Of a stretch of 5,038 bases of DNA, positions 1 through 5,038 are shown in pieces. Each line of letters opens with the position of its first letter. Position 1 is the stretch's first letter. The position numbers were made by a program, and so were the translations under genes. The notes below the pieces were generated by a model. The model was given only the letters and a program-made list of their open reading frames with translations. It had not been told where the DNA came from and ran no database searches. Origin of the DNA: Acidobacteriota bacterium (GTDB taxonomy: Bacteria > Acidobacteriota > Blastocatellia > Pyrinomonadales > Pyrinomonadaceae); NCBI GenBank assembly GCA_005790265.1, contig SXVE01000109.1, forward strand, positions 1 to 5,038. The letters run 5' to 3'.

Positions 1-2
1 CA

Positions 3-716
3 ACGGTCGCATTTTTAATCGCGTCGGTTTCGGGAATTATTGCGCTGCGCTTTTATATTTTTTATTTTGTCGCGGTTTCTATCGTCGGCAGTTTCTTCAT
101 CGGCGCGGAAACCTCTGCCCGCACAATCGTCAGAAACATTATCATTATGGTCGTGATCGGTTTGTCGCTAACTTACCTGGGCGTCATTCGTAACGCGACG
201 GAAAACCTGGAATTTTACGGGAATTTAGAGCGCGTTCAGATCAGCCGTCAGGATTTGGCTGCGTCAGCCGATTCGGGATTCGGTAAAGATATAGACGTTT
301 CCACGACGGAAGGAGCGATTTTCGCGATCCCCATCGGGCTTGCCTATTTATTTTTCGCGCCGTTTCCGTGGCAGGTAACAAAGGTAAATCAGATTTTGCT
401 GCTGCCGGAGACTTTTCTCTGGTGGGCTTTGATTCCGATGATGATCGTCGGTTTGTGGTACACAATTAATAATCGGCTTCGCAAGGCTTTTCCGATTTTG
501 ATATTCTCTTTAATGCTGACGCTTTCGTATTCTATTTTTCAGGGAAATGTGGGAATGGTTTATCGTCAACGCACGCAGATTCAAGTTTTTCTTTTTATGT
601 TTATCGCCGTCGGTTGGACGCTGATGCAGGAGCGCAGAGAAAATAAAAAACTTTTGATGAAAGCCAGAGACCAAAAAATCAGGCAGCGTATACAAGCTCA
701 AAGAGTCGAAAGTTAA
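3..716 (+). CDS. Polytopic membrane protein, C-terminal part; candidate polysaccharide polymerase/ligase-type protein (5' truncated)
   Basis: The reading frame is open from the left edge to a TAA at 714-716, giving 237 residues with no start in the window. An internal ATG at 147 lies inside a hydrophobic stretch and is unlikely to be the real start. Counting from the first complete codon, hydrophobic segments lie near residues 1-15, 19-34, 44-62, 104-121, 138-155, 162-179 and 192-206. A hydrophilic loop of about 40 residues (63-103) separates the third and fourth. A short Gly-Asn-Val-Gly then Tyr-Arg-Gln-Arg-Thr-Gln motif (residues 181-192) precedes the last membrane segment, and the protein ends in a very basic cytoplasmic-looking tail (about 209-237). 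Membrane proteins of this shape, with an arginine-rich motif before the last helix, are common among Wzy-like polymerases and O-antigen ligase-like proteins, and the neighbours fit. No diagnostic domain is visible, so the function is inferred from context. The next gene starts 19 bases downstream, which suggests co-transcription. Confidence 0.7.
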   Translation, partial: TVAFLIASVSGIIALRFYIFYFVAVSIVGSFFIGAETSARTIVRNIIIMVVIGLSLTYLGVIRNATENLEFYGNLERVQISRQDLAASADSGFGKDIDVSTTEGAIFAIPIGLAYLFFAPFPWQVTKVNQILLLPETFLWWALIPMMIVGLWYTINNRLRKAFPILIFSLMLTLSYSIFQGNVGMVYRQRTQIQVFLFMFIAVGWTLMQERRENKKLLMKARDQKIRQRIQAQRVES

Positions 717-735
717 ATGTTCAAAAAAGAAAGTT

Positions 736-2619
736 ATGTGCGGAATTGTCGGCGCGGTTAATGCGAACTCGCGCCAAATCAATCGTGAAATCATCGAACG
801 AATGAATCAATGCATCGTTCATCGCGGACCGGACGACGACGGTTTTTATATCAATAAAAACGTCGGTTTGGCGATGCGGCGACTTTCCATTATTGATATC
901 GCGCACGGAAAACAGCCGATTCATAATTACAATCAGTCGAAATGGATCGTTTTTAACGGGGAAATTTATAATTTTCAAGAGTTAAGAGCCGATTTGGAAA
1001 AGCGCGGACACGAATTTTACACGAATTCCGACACGGAAATTATCGTTCATCTTTACGACGAATACGGAGCGGACTGCGTCACGCATTTGCGCGGAATGTT
1101 CGCCTTTGCCATTTGGGACGAACTCGACGATTCGCTTTTCATCGCGCGCGACCGCGTCGGAAAAAAACCTTTGCTCTACGCGCATTTGCCAAACGGAGAT
1201 TTGATTTTCGGTTCGGAATTTCGCTCGCTGCTCGCGCATCCCGACATCTCGCGCGAAATTGATTGGCAGGCGATTGACAGTTATTTAAGTTATTTGTGCG
1301 TTCCTGCGCCGCAGACGGCTTTCAAGCAGATTCGCAAACTCGAACCGGCGCACTGGATGCGCTGGAAAAACGGCAAAATCGAAACAAAACGTTACTGGCT
1401 GCCGGATTTTTCCAAAAAAATAAAAATTTCCGAAGAAGACGCGATTGATGAAACGCTGCGCATATTGCGCGAATCAACCAAAATGCGGATGATTTCCGAA
1501 GTTCCGCTCGGCGCGTTTTTGTCGGGCGGCGTTGATTCTTCAGCAGTCGTCGCGCTGATGGCTGAGACGAGCACTCAGCCGGTGAAAACATTTTCTATCG
1601 GTTTTGAAGAACAGGATTTCAGCGAGCTGAAATACGCCAAAATCGTCGCCGAACACGTCGGCGCCGAATATAACGAATTTATCGTCAAGCCGGACGCGAT
1701 TGAGGTTTTGCCGAAACTGGTCGAACATTACGGCGAACCGTACGCCGATTCATCGTCAATTGCCACATATTACGTGGCGAAAGAAACGAGAAAACACGTG
1801 ACGGTCGCGCTCAACGGCGACGGCGGCGACGAAAGTTTTGCCGGTTACGAGCGGTATTTTGCGATGCGCTTGGCGGAAAAATATCATAAAATTCCCGGCG
1901 TCGTGCGCAAAATTCTAATCGAAAACGCCGTTGACTTTCTGCCGACTTCCGAACTCAAAAGAAGCCGCGCGCGTGATTTGAAACGATTTGTCAAAGCCGC
2001 TTCGCTGCCGACGGTCGAGCGGTATTTTCGCTGGGTCGGGGCGATTGATCGGCAGTCGAAAGCCGACCTTTATACCGCCGATTTCGCGCATCGCACTGCC
2101 GGTTACGATTCGTCCGAGACGCTGAAAACCTGGTTCGATCAATCGAGCGGCAACGGAATTGTTGACCGCACGATGTTTACCGATCAGCAAACATATTTGC
2201 CGAACGATCTGCTCGTCAAAGTTGATATTGCGACGATGGCGAATTCGCTCGAAGCGCGCTCGCCGTTTCTCGATCATAAAGTAATGGAATTCGCCGCGAG
2301 TCTGCCCGAAACGATTAAACTGCGCGGCACGGAAACGAAATATCTGCTCAAAAAAGCGGCGAGCCGTCTCGTTCCGTCCGAAGTGCTTTACCGGCAGAAA
2401 ATGGGTTTCGGCGTTCCGTTAACGCACTGGTTTCGCGGCGAAATGAAAGAGTTTCTGCGCGAAAATTTGTTGTCGGAAAAATTTGCCAATCGCGGCATCG
2501 TTAAAGCCGAAACGATTGAAAGACTGGTCAGCGAACACATCAACGGCGAACGCGATCATGTGTGGCAGCTGTGGACGATTTTGATGCTGGAACTTTGGTT
2601 TCAAAAATTTATAGATTAA
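736..2619 (+). CDS. asnB: Asparagine synthetase (glutamine-hydrolysing) family amidotransferase
   Basis: This 627-residue protein is full length for the long AsnB type. It should hydrolyse glutamine in an N-terminal domain, channel the ammonia, and use ATP to adenylate and amidate a carboxylate, classically aspartate to asparagine, in the cytoplasm. The N-terminal Ntn-type glutaminase domain (about 1-210) has the nucleophile Cys2 directly after the initiator Met, plus Arg49, Asn74-Gly75-Glu76 and Asp99 in the expected binding positions. The synthetase domain has the ATP PP-loop SGGVDSS at 263-269, GDGGDE at 361-366, SLEARSPFLD at 504-513 and KMGFGVP at 555-561. Cys2 fixes the start at ATG 736. 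The ribosome binding site is weak (AGAAAG, 728-733). The gene sits 19 bases after a membrane protein and 36 bases before an RmlA-like gene. The length and context also match amidotransferases of exopolysaccharide clusters, such as exosortase-associated amidotransferase 1, so the natural substrate could be a sugar acid rather than aspartate. The family is certain; the substrate is not. Confidence 0.93.
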   Translation: MCGIVGAVNANSRQINREIIERMNQCIVHRGPDDDGFYINKNVGLAMRRLSIIDIAHGKQPIHNYNQSKWIVFNGEIYNFQELRADLEKRGHEFYTNSDTEIIVHLYDEYGADCVTHLRGMFAFAIWDELDDSLFIARDRVGKKPLLYAHLPNGDLIFGSEFRSLLAHPDISREIDWQAIDSYLSYLCVPAPQTAFKQIRKLEPAHWMRWKNGKIETKRYWLPDFSKKIKISEEDAIDETLRILRESTKMRMISEVPLGAFLSGGVDSSAVVALMAETSTQPVKTFSIGFEEQDFSELKYAKIVAEHVGAEYNEFIVKPDAIEVLPKLVEHYGEPYADSSSIATYYVAKETRKHVTVALNGDGGDESFAGYERYFAMRLAEKYHKIPGVVRKILIENAVDFLPTSELKRSRARDLKRFVKAASLPTVERYFRWVGAIDRQSKADLYTADFAHRTAGYDSSETLKTWFDQSSGNGIVDRTMFTDQQTYLPNDLLVKVDIATMANSLEARSPFLDHKVMEFAASLPETIKLRGTETKYLLKKAASRLVPSEVLYRQKMGFGVPLTHWFRGEMKEFLRENLLSEKFANRGIVKAETIERLVSEHINGERDHVWQLWTILMLELWFQKFID

Positions 2620-2655
2620 AATTTCAAGGAAGATAATTTTTATCAAAAAACAATT

Positions 2656-3411
2656 ATGAAAGGCGTTGTATTAGCGGGCGGTTTAGGCTCGCGTCTCAAA
2701 CCATTAACGAAAGTTACGAACAAGCATTTGCTGCCGGTTTACGATCAGCCGATGATTTACTATCCGATTCAGACGCTGATAAATGCGGGAATTGACGATA
2801 TTATGATTGTCACGGGCGGAAATTCAGCGGGCGATTTTCTCAAACTTTTGGGAAACGGCAAGGATTTTGGCTTAAAACACCTGAACTATACGTATCAGGA
2901 AGGCGAAGGCGGCATTGCCGACGCGCTCAGTTTGGTCGAGCATTTTGCCGACGAACAGCCGATTTGCGTTGTTTTGGGCGATAATATTATCGAAGGAAAT
3001 GTGACGCAGGCGGCGAAAGATTTTCGTCATCAAGGACGCGGCGCGAAAATTCTGCTCAAACAGGTTCACGATCCGCAGCGTTTCGGCGTGCCGGAATTAG
3101 ACGGAAAACGCGTTGTGCAAATCGAAGAAAAACCGAACGATCCGAAATCGGATTTCGCCGTCATCGGAATTTATTTTTATGACGCGAGCGTGTTTGAAGT
3201 AATTAAAACGCTCGAGCCGTCGGAGCGCGGCGAACTGGAAATCACCGACGTCAACAATCATTACATCAATCGCGGCGAAATGACGTGGAACGAACTCGAC
3301 GGCTGGTGGACGGATGCCGGAACTTTCGAGAGTTTATTACACGCGACGAATTTAGTGGCAAAAACAGGCGCAAACAATGCCGAGGTGAAAAGTGCAACAG
3401 CAAGCGAATAA
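2656..3411 (+). CDS. rfbA: Glucose-1-phosphate thymidylyltransferase (RmlA/RfbA-type nucleotidylyltransferase), short form
   Basis: This enzyme should couple a hexose-1-phosphate (usually glucose-1-phosphate) to dTTP, giving dTDP-hexose and pyrophosphate, the first step toward dTDP-rhamnose and other dTDP-deoxysugars. The 251-residue protein starts with the signature loop GGLGSRLKPLT (8-18) followed by Lys23 and LLP (25-27). It continues with EGGIADAL (84-91), the metal-binding GDN at 108-110 (Asp109), EEKP at 157-160 (Lys159), GELEITDVN (192-200) and WWTDAGT (217-223, Asp220 as the likely second metal ligand). All expected active-site elements are present. It is about 40 residues shorter than the roughly 290-residue enterobacterial RmlA and lacks most of the C-terminal helical region used there for allosteric control; the last 20 residues are polar and look disordered. 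The start at ATG 2656 is set by the MKGVVLAGG beginning. The nearest Shine-Dalgarno-like AAGGAAG (2626-2632) is unusually far upstream. The 3' end overlaps the next gene by 20 bases. Nucleotide and sugar specificity cannot be proved from sequence alone. Confidence 0.9.
   Translation: MKGVVLAGGLGSRLKPLTKVTNKHLLPVYDQPMIYYPIQTLINAGIDDIMIVTGGNSAGDFLKLLGNGKDFGLKHLNYTYQEGEGGIADALSLVEHFADEQPICVVLGDNIIEGNVTQAAKDFRHQGRGAKILLKQVHDPQRFGVPELDGKRVVQIEEKPNDPKSDFAVIGIYFYDASVFEVIKTLEPSERGELEITDVNNHYINRGEMTWNELDGWWTDAGTFESLLHATNLVAKTGANNAEVKSATASE
3382..3388 (+). promoter_or_regulatory. Ribosome binding site for the RmlC-like gene (decides a GTG start)
   Basis: GAGGTGA matches the anti-Shine-Dalgarno sequence, and its GAGG core ends 6 bases before GTG 3392, an ideal spacing. 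It lies within the end of the RmlA-like coding sequence. It supports the GTG start over any downstream ATG, the first of which would remove 50 residues including the conserved DERG motif. Confidence 0.75.
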
Positions 3412-3895
3412 AAAAGATATTTTTACAAAAGCGAAGATTCAGGACGTTGTCGTTTATCCGATCAAGAAATTTGTGGACGAACGCGGCTGGCTCGCCGAGC
3501 TTTTTCGGCACGACGAAATTGAAAATGAATTTTACCCGGCAATGGCGTATATTTCCGTGACCGAGCCGCTCACGCAGCGCGGTCCGCACGAGCACGTTGA
3601 CCAAGCCGACCTTTTCTGTTTTATCGGTCCGGGAAATTTCAAGCTGCGTTTGTGGGATAACCGCGAATCGTCGCCGACTTACCGCGCGGTGATGACAATG
3701 TTCGTCGGCGCCGACAATGCGCAGGCGGTGATCATTCCGAAAGGCGTCGTGCACGCTTATAAAAACGTGAGCACGACCGAAAAAGGAATGGTTATCAACT
3801 GTCCGAACCGTCTTTTTATGGGCGAAGGAAAACGCGAAGAAATTGATGAAATTCGCCATGAAGACGATCCGAATACAATTTACCAGATAGACTAA
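3392..3895 (+). CDS. dTDP-4-dehydrorhamnose 3,5-epimerase family (RmlC-like) cupin
   Basis: This 167-residue protein resembles RmlC, which epimerises C3 and C5 of dTDP-4-keto-6-deoxyglucose. Visible family landmarks are DERGWLAELF (29-38), RGPHEH (63-68, in place of the usual RGLHYQ, keeping the candidate catalytic His66), the SSPT segment at 93-96 following LWDNR, IPKGVVHAY (115-123, His121 in the place of the usual G-x-A-H-G-F histidine), and a terminal HEDDP (156-160) that may supply the acidic partner of the His. By ungapped eye alignment, the usual catalytic tyrosine falls on Val134, and the nearby conserved tyrosine pair falls on Asn139-Arg140. The chemistry may therefore differ (single epimerisation, isomerisation or another sugar). 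The protein is slightly shorter than typical RmlC (about 180 residues). The start is GTG 3392, supported by a well-placed GAGGTGA; the next in-frame Met is residue 51, inside the fold. The 20-base overlap with the RmlA-like gene implies translational coupling and a shared pathway. The family is clear; the exact reaction is uncertain. Confidence 0.85.
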   Translation: MQQQANKKDIFTKAKIQDVVVYPIKKFVDERGWLAELFRHDEIENEFYPAMAYISVTEPLTQRGPHEHVDQADLFCFIGPGNFKLRLWDNRESSPTYRAVMTMFVGADNAQAVIIPKGVVHAYKNVSTTEKGMVINCPNRLFMGEGKREEIDEIRHEDDPNTIYQID

Positions 3896-3957
3896 GGCGA
3901 AGTTGAAGAACAGAAAACTGTTTTACCATCAACGATTTACATTAATAAGTTTCTCTT
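3896..3957 (+). other. Intergenic segment with a small A/T-rich hairpin after the RmlC-like stop
   Basis: This is non-coding sequence between the TAA at 3893-3895 and the large inverted repeat. A small stem, AGAACAG (3907-3913) against CTGTTTT (3918-3924) with an AAAA loop and one G-T pair, lies 11 bases after the stop. The stem is short and A/T rich, and its only T run is part of the stem, so it is at best a weak terminator. No convincing sigma-70 promoter was found; TAATAA at 3943-3948 lacks a well-spaced -35 partner. Confidence 0.3.
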
Positions 3958-4004
3958 AAATTTCGCACTGCAGCAGAATTTTTCGATGTTGCAGTGCGAA
4001 ATTT
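3958..4004 (+). terminator. Strong hairpin from a perfect 15-bp inverted repeat; possible (bidirectional) terminator
   Basis: The arms AAATTTCGCACTGCA (3958-3972) and TGCAGTGCGAAATTT (3990-4004) are exact reverse complements. Pairing can extend inward by G3973-T3989 (wobble), C3974-G3988 and A3975-T3987, giving an 18-bp stem with an 11-base loop. The A-rich 5' foot and T-rich 3' foot resemble a bidirectional intrinsic terminator lying 62 bases after the RmlC-like gene and 99 bases before the glycosyltransferase. Against this, the T run after the stem is only four bases (4002-4005) and is mostly within the stem, followed by GCG. It may instead be an interspersed palindromic repeat, an RNA-processing or stability element, or a protein binding site. 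The inverted repeat itself is certain; the terminator role is inferred. Confidence 0.5.
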
Positions 4005-4103
4005 TGCGAAAGCCCGGCGATGTGAAAATTGTTTTCGATTAACGCGGGTAAAACTGCCGGATACTTCCCAAAATCCGCGGTAATTTCTGCGAAAATCCAT
4101 TTT
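4005..4103 (+). other. Leader region upstream of the GT4 gene, no clear promoter or ribosome binding site
   Basis: These 99 bases hold no open frame of note. There is no Shine-Dalgarno match in the 20 bases before ATG 4104, where the sequence is an A/T-rich near-palindrome (AAAAT-CC-ATTTT, 4092-4103). Candidate -35/-10 pairs such as TTGTTT (4029-4034) with TAAAAC (4049-4054) have poor spacing (14 bases). The heptamer TGCGAAA occurs at 3995-4001, 4005-4011 and 4088-4094; this may be only base-composition bias. Confidence 0.3.
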
Positions 4104-5038
4104 ATGAAAGTCCTGCAAATTATCGCCCGATTGAACGTCGGCGGACCGACTCGCCAAGTTGTGTGGTTGACGCGGCTGATGCGCAACGAGAATTTTCAAA
4201 CTCTTTTGCTTGCCGGAGAAGTTCCGGACGGTGAAGAAGATATGAGTTATTTTGCGCGGGAGCATCAAGTCGAGCCTTTTTATATTCCCGAAATGAGTCG
4301 CGAATTATCGCCGAAAGATTTGATCGCGCTCTGGAAAGTTTACCGGTATTTTGTCGCCACCGCGCCGGACGTTATTCACACGCACACGGCGAAAGCGGGG
4401 TTTCTCGGAAGAGCGGCGGGCTTTATGTACCGCTGGCTGAACTGGAAAAAAATATTCATCGTTCACACTTTTCACGGTCACGTTTTTCATAGCTATTACG
4501 GAAGTTTGAAAACGAAAGTATTTCTCGTCATCGAAAAACTTTTGGCGCGGTTTGCGACGGATAAAATAATCGTTATTACGCAGCAGCAGTTTGATGAAAT
4601 TCACGGCGAATTCGGAATCGGGGAAAAAGAGCAATACGAAATCGTCCCGCTCGGTATTGATCTTCAGCCGTTCCATTTTGCTGAAGACAGCCGCGCCGAA
4701 TTTCGGCAGTCGGTCGGCGCAACTGATGACGAGATTTTAATCGGATTTATCGGACGGCTGACGGAAATAAAAAATGTTTCGCTGCTGCTCAAAGTCGCCG
4801 CGATTTACCAAAGTCGTAAAAATCACGATTCGCCGAATCTAAGGTTTTTAATCGTCGGCGACGGCAACTTGCGCAGTGCGCTCGAAAGTGAAGCGCAAGC
4901 ACTGAATTTGAACGACGCCGTACAATTTCTCGGAAACCAGCCGAACGTCGAAACCGTTTACGCGGGATTGGACATCGTTGCGCTGTGTTCGCTCAACGAA
5001 GGAACGCCGCTTTCTTTAATCGAGGCGATGGCGAGCGG
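4104..5038 (+). CDS. Family GT4 (GT-B fold) glycosyltransferase, 3' truncated
   Basis: The frame is open from ATG 4104 to the right edge, giving 311 residues without a stop. GT4 enzymes are retaining transferases that move a sugar from a nucleotide-sugar to a lipid-linked or growing glycan at the cytoplasmic membrane face. The N-terminal acceptor domain begins with a short strand and a glycine loop (Gly13-Gly14-Pro15-Thr16), followed by HTHTAKAG (92-99) and HTFHGHVFH (121-129). The C-terminal donor domain shows GFIGRLTEIKN (214-224, with the donor-phosphate-binding Arg218 and Lys223), VGDG (251-254) and the E-x7-E motif (Glu299 and Glu307 in NEGTPLSLIEAM). About 60-80 residues are probably missing beyond the edge. 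There is no signal peptide or membrane helix, so membrane association would be peripheral. The start is chosen because the fold begins immediately after it (MKVLQIIARLNVGG), despite the missing ribosome binding site. The donor and acceptor sugars cannot be read from the sequence. Confidence 0.92.
   Translation, partial: MKVLQIIARLNVGGPTRQVVWLTRLMRNENFQTLLLAGEVPDGEEDMSYFAREHQVEPFYIPEMSRELSPKDLIALWKVYRYFVATAPDVIHTHTAKAGFLGRAAGFMYRWLNWKKIFIVHTFHGHVFHSYYGSLKTKVFLVIEKLLARFATDKIIVITQQQFDEIHGEFGIGEKEQYEIVPLGIDLQPFHFAEDSRAEFRQSVGATDDEILIGFIGRLTEIKNVSLLLKVAAIYQSRKNHDSPNLRFLIVGDGNLRSALESEAQALNLNDAVQFLGNQPNVETVYAGLDIVALCSLNEGTPLSLIEAMAS

Noticed and set aside
147..149. ATG as the start of the first gene
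   Set aside because: The same frame is open and hydrophobic all the way to the left edge, and the ATG falls within a membrane segment, so the gene almost certainly begins outside the window.
1801..1835. GGCGAC-type short tandem repeat
   Set aside because: It encodes the conserved GDGGDE motif of the synthetase domain and is explained by protein conservation.
1915..2277. 120-residue open frame on the - strand
   Set aside because: It is antisense to the AsnB synthetase domain, has no recognisable motif, and is explained by the codon bias of the real gene.
3285..3560. 91-residue open frame on the + strand across the RmlA/RmlC junction
   Set aside because: It is a third frame over two well-supported overlapping genes, with a low-complexity basic product and no ribosome binding site evidence.
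3266..3859. 197-residue open frame on the - strand
   Set aside because: It lies wholly antisense to the end of the RmlA-like gene and the RmlC-like gene, both of which have clear family motifs. Its product is rich in Arg, Phe and His with no recognisable motif, as expected of an antisense shadow.
3903..3948. Possible sigma-70 promoter (TTGAAG or TTTACC with TAATAA)
   Set aside because: TTGAAG is far too distant from TAATAA, and TTTACC is a poor -35 with a 15-base spacer, so neither pairing is convincing.
4305..4676. 123-residue open frame on the - strand
   Set aside because: It is antisense to the GT4 gene, whose motifs (HTHTAKAG, HTFHGHVF) are read on the + strand in this interval.

Overview
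The window is about 5 kb of a bacterial surface-polysaccharide (exopolysaccharide or O-antigen type) biosynthesis locus. All recognisable genes are on the + strand and packed closely. Base composition is moderate. Codon use is mixed: many GCG, CGC and TCG codons alongside AAA, GAA and ATT. All four complete or 3'-complete genes stop with TAA. Together with the style of the proteins, this suggests a Gram-negative-type environmental bacterium, possibly Acidobacteriota. That placement is a guess from memory of similar proteins; nothing in the window proves it.

Layout: (1) 3-716, the C-terminal 237 residues of a polytopic membrane protein cut by the left edge, plausibly a polysaccharide polymerase/ligase-type protein; (2) 736-2619, a full-length class II glutamine amidotransferase/asparagine synthetase (AsnB family); (3) 2656-3411, a short-form glucose-1-phosphate nucleotidylyltransferase (RmlA/RfbA type); (4) 3392-3895, an RmlC-like cupin (dTDP-4-dehydrorhamnose 3,5-epimerase family) that starts at GTG inside the end of the preceding gene; (5) a 208-base gap, 3896-4103, with a strong perfect inverted repeat; (6) 4104-5038, a family GT4 glycosyltransferase cut by the right edge.

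The first four genes are separated by 19 bases, 36 bases and a 20-base overlap, so they look like one transcription unit. The gap and hairpin before the glycosyltransferase may separate a second unit or modulate read-through. A working model is that the RmlA-like enzyme activates a hexose-1-phosphate as a dTDP-sugar and the cupin epimerises or isomerises a keto-sugar derived from it. The GT4 enzyme would transfer a sugar to a lipid-linked glycan, and the membrane protein would polymerise or process the glycan. The AsnB-like enzyme could amidate a sugar acid in the glycan, or simply make asparagine. RmlB and RmlD partners are not in the window.

I see no clear evidence of a wholly new system. 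The points most worth checking are the loss of the usual catalytic tyrosine in the RmlC-like protein, the role of the AsnB paralogue in a glycan locus, and the 15-bp perfect inverted repeat in the gap. No tRNA, rRNA, insertion sequence or CRISPR array was seen.
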